This document shows positions 63,080 to 64,000 of a stretch of DNA of 64,000 bases, piece after piece. Each line of letters opens with the position of its first letter. The first letter of the stretch is position 1. A model generated the notes under the pieces. That model did no database searches. It was given only the letters and a program-made list of their open reading frames with translations, and was not told where the DNA came from. The position numbers and the translations under genes were made by a program. This DNA comes from Gracilimonas sp040882225 (GTDB lineage Bacteria; Bacteroidota; Rhodothermia; Balneolales; Balneolaceae): positions 505,561 to 569,560 of the forward strand of contig JBBEBR010000022.1 of assembly GCA_040882225.1 (NCBI GenBank), given 5' to 3'.

Positions 63080-63613
63080 ATGTCCAGATTGAAGAGTGGA
63101 TTACTCTACACAACGTTAGTTTTTATTGCTGTATCATGTTCACCAACTGATAAAATTTCAACGGCAGGTTCATCTGAATCTGTTTTTCCGGCATGGTATA
63201 ACAGTTCCGGGTTCACTTCCGATTCGTTGTATTTTTCGACCTACGCAACAGCCATTTCGTCTGATTCATTGAGGGCTGTATCTCGCGCGGAAAATCAAGC
63301 CCGTGTTAATTTAGAAAGCCGTATAGCAGAAAAGTTAGAAATTGTTCGAAATCAGCTTGAAGAGAAAGGTTCTGAATATGCAAGACAGGCAGATTTTATT
63401 CTTACTCTTCGAAATGCTTACGCTCCGGTAGAAACAAAAGCAAGAGTAACTGAAGGTGTTGCTACCAAAAATGAAAATCATTATCGGGGTTTCGCGAAAG
63501 TTTCAGTTGAAAAAAACGATCTCCGAAATATCATTGAAGCTGGTTTTGCCGGAAAAGCTACTTTCTGGGCAGAACTAACCGGCTCCACAGCTTTTACTAA
63601 AGAGCTTAAATGA
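63080..63613 (+). CDS. LPP20-like lipoprotein
   Basis: 177 residues. Lipobox 'FIAVSC' (Cys20) and 'FPAWYNS' just after, then a helical region ('AVSRAENQARVNLESRIAEKLEIV') and a beta part with 'YRGFAKVSVEKNDL', the pattern of the LPP20 family. Envelope lipoprotein of unknown role. It begins right after the HtrA-like stop, so they are one operon. Confidence 0.75.
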   Translation: MSRLKSGLLYTTLVFIAVSCSPTDKISTAGSSESVFPAWYNSSGFTSDSLYFSTYATAISSDSLRAVSRAENQARVNLESRIAEKLEIVRNQLEEKGSEYARQADFILTLRNAYAPVETKARVTEGVATKNENHYRGFAKVSVEKNDLRNIIEAGFAGKATFWAELTGSTAFTKELK

Positions 63614-64000
63614 GTCTTTTAATCAGTTTCTCCACGATAAACTGACCTCTTTTCTCCCATCACCCGGCTCTCTTTAGATCTCCATGTTTTCCTGTTGGAA
63701 CTGAGCAGAATGATATCTTTTCCTTTAGCCAAGAAAGAACCTCTTGTAGTAAAAACTATTACAAACAAATGGAAGATACTGTTACCATCCTTAAAGGAGC
63801 CATTTTTTATTATGAATCTGTAGTAATGATTCTTTTGAAAGCTTAACAACTTTATTAACGTGGTTTGCTAGTAAAAAAGGATGCATTACCGATTGAAAAT
63901 TTAATGGTAAGTACCAGCCAGGGTATTACAAGATCTATAATATTCTAGGGGCTGAAGTAGTTAAGGGTTAATGTTTGGTTCGTTTATACCATGATTTTAA
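63614..64000. other. Gene-poor right edge
   Basis: 387 bp without a convincing gene. A 76-codon minus-strand frame (63619-63849) has no recognisable features. On the plus strand, two short stretches read like pieces of a type IX sorting domain: 'YYKIYNILGAEVVKG' (63924-63968) and 'FYYESVVMILLKA' (63808-63846). They are in the wrong relative order and broken by stops, so at most decayed remnants. Confidence 0.4.

Noticed and set aside
63619..63849. 76-codon minus-strand frame at the right edge
   Set aside because: No signal, domain or ribosome site recognised; kept only as part of the gene-poor region.
1..64000. tRNA, rRNA, CRISPR array, IS element, prophage or toxin-antitoxin pair
   Set aside because: Looked for cloverleaf-like consensus words, regularly spaced repeats, transposase motifs and small paired genes; none could be supported by reading.

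Overview
The window looks like a chromosomal segment of a marine or halophilic member of the Balneolota/Rhodothermota side of the FCB group (Balneola/Gracilimonas-like). This is inference from two secreted proteins ending in the 'YPNPFN ... LG.. ATLV' type IX secretion sorting domain, from DUF4402 proteins, a TonB-dependent receptor, an LpxH-type lipid A enzyme, and moderately AT-rich DNA with weak Shine-Dalgarno sites. No tRNA, rRNA, CRISPR array, transposase or phage gene was seen.

Layout. 1-5.5 kb: the 3' part of a TonB-dependent receptor, a plant-type LRR protein with a type IX sorting domain, a strong terminator, and a seven-bladed RCC1-like propeller. 5.5-13.7 kb: a pectin/hexuronate island with a GH28 polygalacturonase, divergent from a PL2-like pectate lyase lipoprotein, then uxaC, a LacI-family regulator, an SDR oxidoreductase and uxuA. 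Both intergenic regions carry the same three palindromic words, so they are probably one regulon. 13.7-23 kb (minus strand): a surface-appendage cluster of three leaderless PilV/PilW/PilX-like proteins, four DUF4402 pilin-like subunits, a PapD-like chaperone and an 1159-residue usher-like outer-membrane protein whose C-terminus carries three SPOR-like repeats. 23.2-28.2 kb: a giant Ig-like adhesin with a type IX sorting domain. 28.3-31.5 kb: the dTDP-rhamnose operon.

31.5-64 kb is mostly housekeeping: an EVE protein; polyprenyl synthase, lpxH and PBP1A; pfkA, pgi and a deoxynucleoside kinase; the DUF177-rpmF-plsX-fabHDG-acpP-fabF-rnc lipid/ribosome operon; mgtE; thyA-folA; an HD phosphohydrolase and a thioesterase; an M42 peptidase; Sua5 and mfd; a split Bat (VWA/DUF58) locus with an M23 peptidase inside it; recO, an HtrA-like protease and an LPP20-like lipoprotein. 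The last ~390 bases hold no convincing gene.

The most novel-looking part is the 13.7-20.6 kb chaperone-usher-like system. Its usher is fused to peptidoglycan-binding SPOR-type repeats, and one subunit gene has a C9 homopolymer in its signal-peptide region that could switch it on and off.
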